64,000 bases of DNA from Streptomyces davaonensis JCM 4913 (lineage in GTDB: Bacteria; Actinomycetota; Actinomycetes; Streptomycetales; Streptomycetaceae): NCBI RefSeq assembly GCF_000349325.1, contig NC_020504.1:5862053-5926052 (forward strand). Reading direction: 5' to 3'. Below, piece after piece: positions 62,919-64,000 of this stretch; within the stretch, counting starts at the first letter, position 1, and each line of letters starts with the position of its first letter. Made by a program: the position numbers and the translations under genes. Below the pieces are notes generated by a model. It was not told the origin of the DNA and searched no databases. It saw only the letters and a list, made by a program, of their open reading frames with translations.

Positions 62919-63281
62919 CGCCGTCAGCGGTCCCTTCTGCGCGGGCACCCGCGAACGGGGACGACGCCCCGCGGTCCCCCACCGCGGACTTCCCCCACCG
63001 CCACACGAGCACATCGGCCAGTACGAAAGGCATCCTCGCACCTGCCACTGACAACACGCCCGCCGCCCGGTGACAAGTGATCTTGATTGGTCGGCTCTGC
63101 CCGCAAAAATGCCTGATCCTTGCCCTGCCCGTGATCACTTGAGATCGGTCACGCCCTGGTTCGGCAACCAAACGGAACGGCTCAAGCGTCTTTCCTGCGA
63201 ACCTCTGTTTCGATCCGCCCGGCACTACAGTGGGTCGGAACATCGGAACACCATTCAGGCAATCAGCAGGGAGCGCGTGAC
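62919..63281. promoter_or_regulatory. Divergent intergenic region with palindromes
   Basis: A 363-bp gap. A 9-bp inverted repeat, caagtgatc (63074-63082) and gatcacttg (63133-63141), includes the palindrome GTGATCAC at 63131-63138. A possible -10 TACAGT lies at 63226-63231 for the kinase gene, with no good -35. No gene seen. Confidence 0.45.
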
Positions 63282-64000
63282 GTGCGGCCAGTCGGCAGCA
63301 AGTACCTGCTCGAGGAGCCGCTCGGACGCGGCGCCACGGGCACCGTCTGGCGAGCCCGCCAGCGTGAGACCGCGGGCGCCGAGGCGGCCGTGCCCGGCCA
63401 GCCCGGCGAGACCGTCGCGATCAAGGTCCTCAAGGAGGAGCTGGCCAGCGACGCCGACATCGTCATGCGGTTCCTCAGGGAGCGGTCCGTCCTGCTCCGT
63501 CTGACCCACCCGAACATCGTCCGGGTCCGTGACCTGGTCGTCGAGGGTGAGCTGCTGGCGCTGGTCATGGACCTCGTCGACGGTCCCGACCTGCACCGCT
63601 ACCTGCGCGAGAACGGCCCCTTCACCCCGGTCGCCGCATCCCTGCTCACCGCGCAGATCGCCGACGCGCTGGCCGCCAGCCACGCCGACGGCGTCGTCCA
63701 CCGCGACCTGAAGCCCGCCAACGTCCTGCTCCGGCAGAACGGCGGCGAGATGCACCCGATGCTCACCGACTTCGGCATCGCCCGCCTCGCCGACTCCCCG
63801 GGCCTGACCCGCACCCATGAGTTCGTCGGCACGCCCGCGTATGTCGCGCCCGAGTCCGCCGAGGGCCGCCCGCAGACCTCCGCTGTCGACATCTACGGCG
63901 CCGGCATCCTGCTGTACGAGCTGGTCACCGGTCGTCCGCCGTTCTCCGGCGGCTCCGCCCTCGAAGTCCTGCACCAGCACCTGAGCGCCGAGCCGCGCCG
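63282..64000 (+). CDS. Serine/threonine protein kinase, 3' end outside window
   Basis: The first 239 residues of a bacterial Hanks-type kinase. Present are the Gly loop LGRGATGTVW, the Lys in TVAIKVL, HRDLKPANVLL (catalytic loop), DFGIARL, and the APES of the activation segment, with GTPAYVAPE preceded by a Thr-rich stretch TRTHEFVGT. GTG 63282 follows GGGAGCG. The C-terminal domain and any membrane span are cut off by the window end. It is divergent from an FHA protein, a likely substrate or reader. By position it may be one of the PkaA/PkaB kinases of S. coelicolor; that is a recollection. Confidence 0.92.
   Translation, partial: MRPVGSKYLLEEPLGRGATGTVWRARQRETAGAEAAVPGQPGETVAIKVLKEELASDADIVMRFLRERSVLLRLTHPNIVRVRDLVVEGELLALVMDLVDGPDLHRYLRENGPFTPVAASLLTAQIADALAASHADGVVHRDLKPANVLLRQNGGEMHPMLTDFGIARLADSPGLTRTHEFVGTPAYVAPESAEGRPQTSAVDIYGAGILLYELVTGRPPFSGGSALEVLHQHLSAEPR

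Overview
The window is a gene-dense, very GC-rich stretch of an actinobacterial chromosome. The evidence points to Streptomyces: strong third-position G/C bias, frequent GTG starts, a 16S-23S-5S operon without spacer tRNAs, mtrA-mtrB-lpqB, a very large NAD-dependent glutamate dehydrogenase, and dispersed intergenic repeats of a type I recall from Streptomyces. The gene order looks like the S. coelicolor SCO3028 to SCO2973 neighbourhood as I remember it. This was not checked by a search. Most of the window is conserved core chromosome. I see no prophage, insertion sequence, CRISPR array or tRNA gene.

Layout. 1-5.2 kb: mannose activation genes (manB, a Trm112-like protein, a SIS protein, manA) and a cation efflux protein. 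5.3-8.6 kb: a signal peptidase with an altered active site, divergent from S-adenosylhomocysteine hydrolase (sahH), then an unknown gene. 8.7-22.2 kb: RDD and SpoIIM membrane proteins, a complete rRNA operon, then DUF58, MoxR ATPase, DUF4350, DUF4129 and a GPDPase-type membrane protein. In other actinobacteria I recall these membrane/MoxR genes as neighbours, so the rRNA operon appears to sit inside the cluster. 22.3-31.3 kb: mtnA, the MtrAB-LpqB signalling operon, two DnaA boxes, comF, the long-form hibernation factor gene hpf with a SigR-like promoter, and an orphan NarL-type regulator. 31.3-39.3 kb: a YcaQ-type DNA glycosylase, an acetyltransferase, secA and small genes. 39.8-44.7 kb: the NAD-glutamate dehydrogenase.

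44.8-55.5 kb holds cell-envelope functions: a two-gene polymer exporter divergent from a TetR regulator, galE, two multi-membrane-span proteins, and a glycosyltransferase/CDP-glycerol transferase fusion. Inserted among them are an ADP-ribosylglycohydrolase gene broken by one in-frame TGA, and an ohrR/ohr peroxide-defence pair with a clear operator. 55.6-59.2 kb is a sugar ABC importer operon (binding protein and two permeases, no ATPase). 59.4-64 kb has a large FHA/FtsK-like protein divergent from a Ser/Thr kinase that runs off the end.

The points most worth a second look are the MoxR/DUF58/DUF4350/DUF4129/SpoIIM membrane system, the paired DnaA boxes before comF, the nonsense-split ADP-ribosylglycohydrolase, the Lys-to-Gln change in the signal peptidase, the extra domain in the sugar permease, and the FHA/FtsK-like protein with its divergent kinase.
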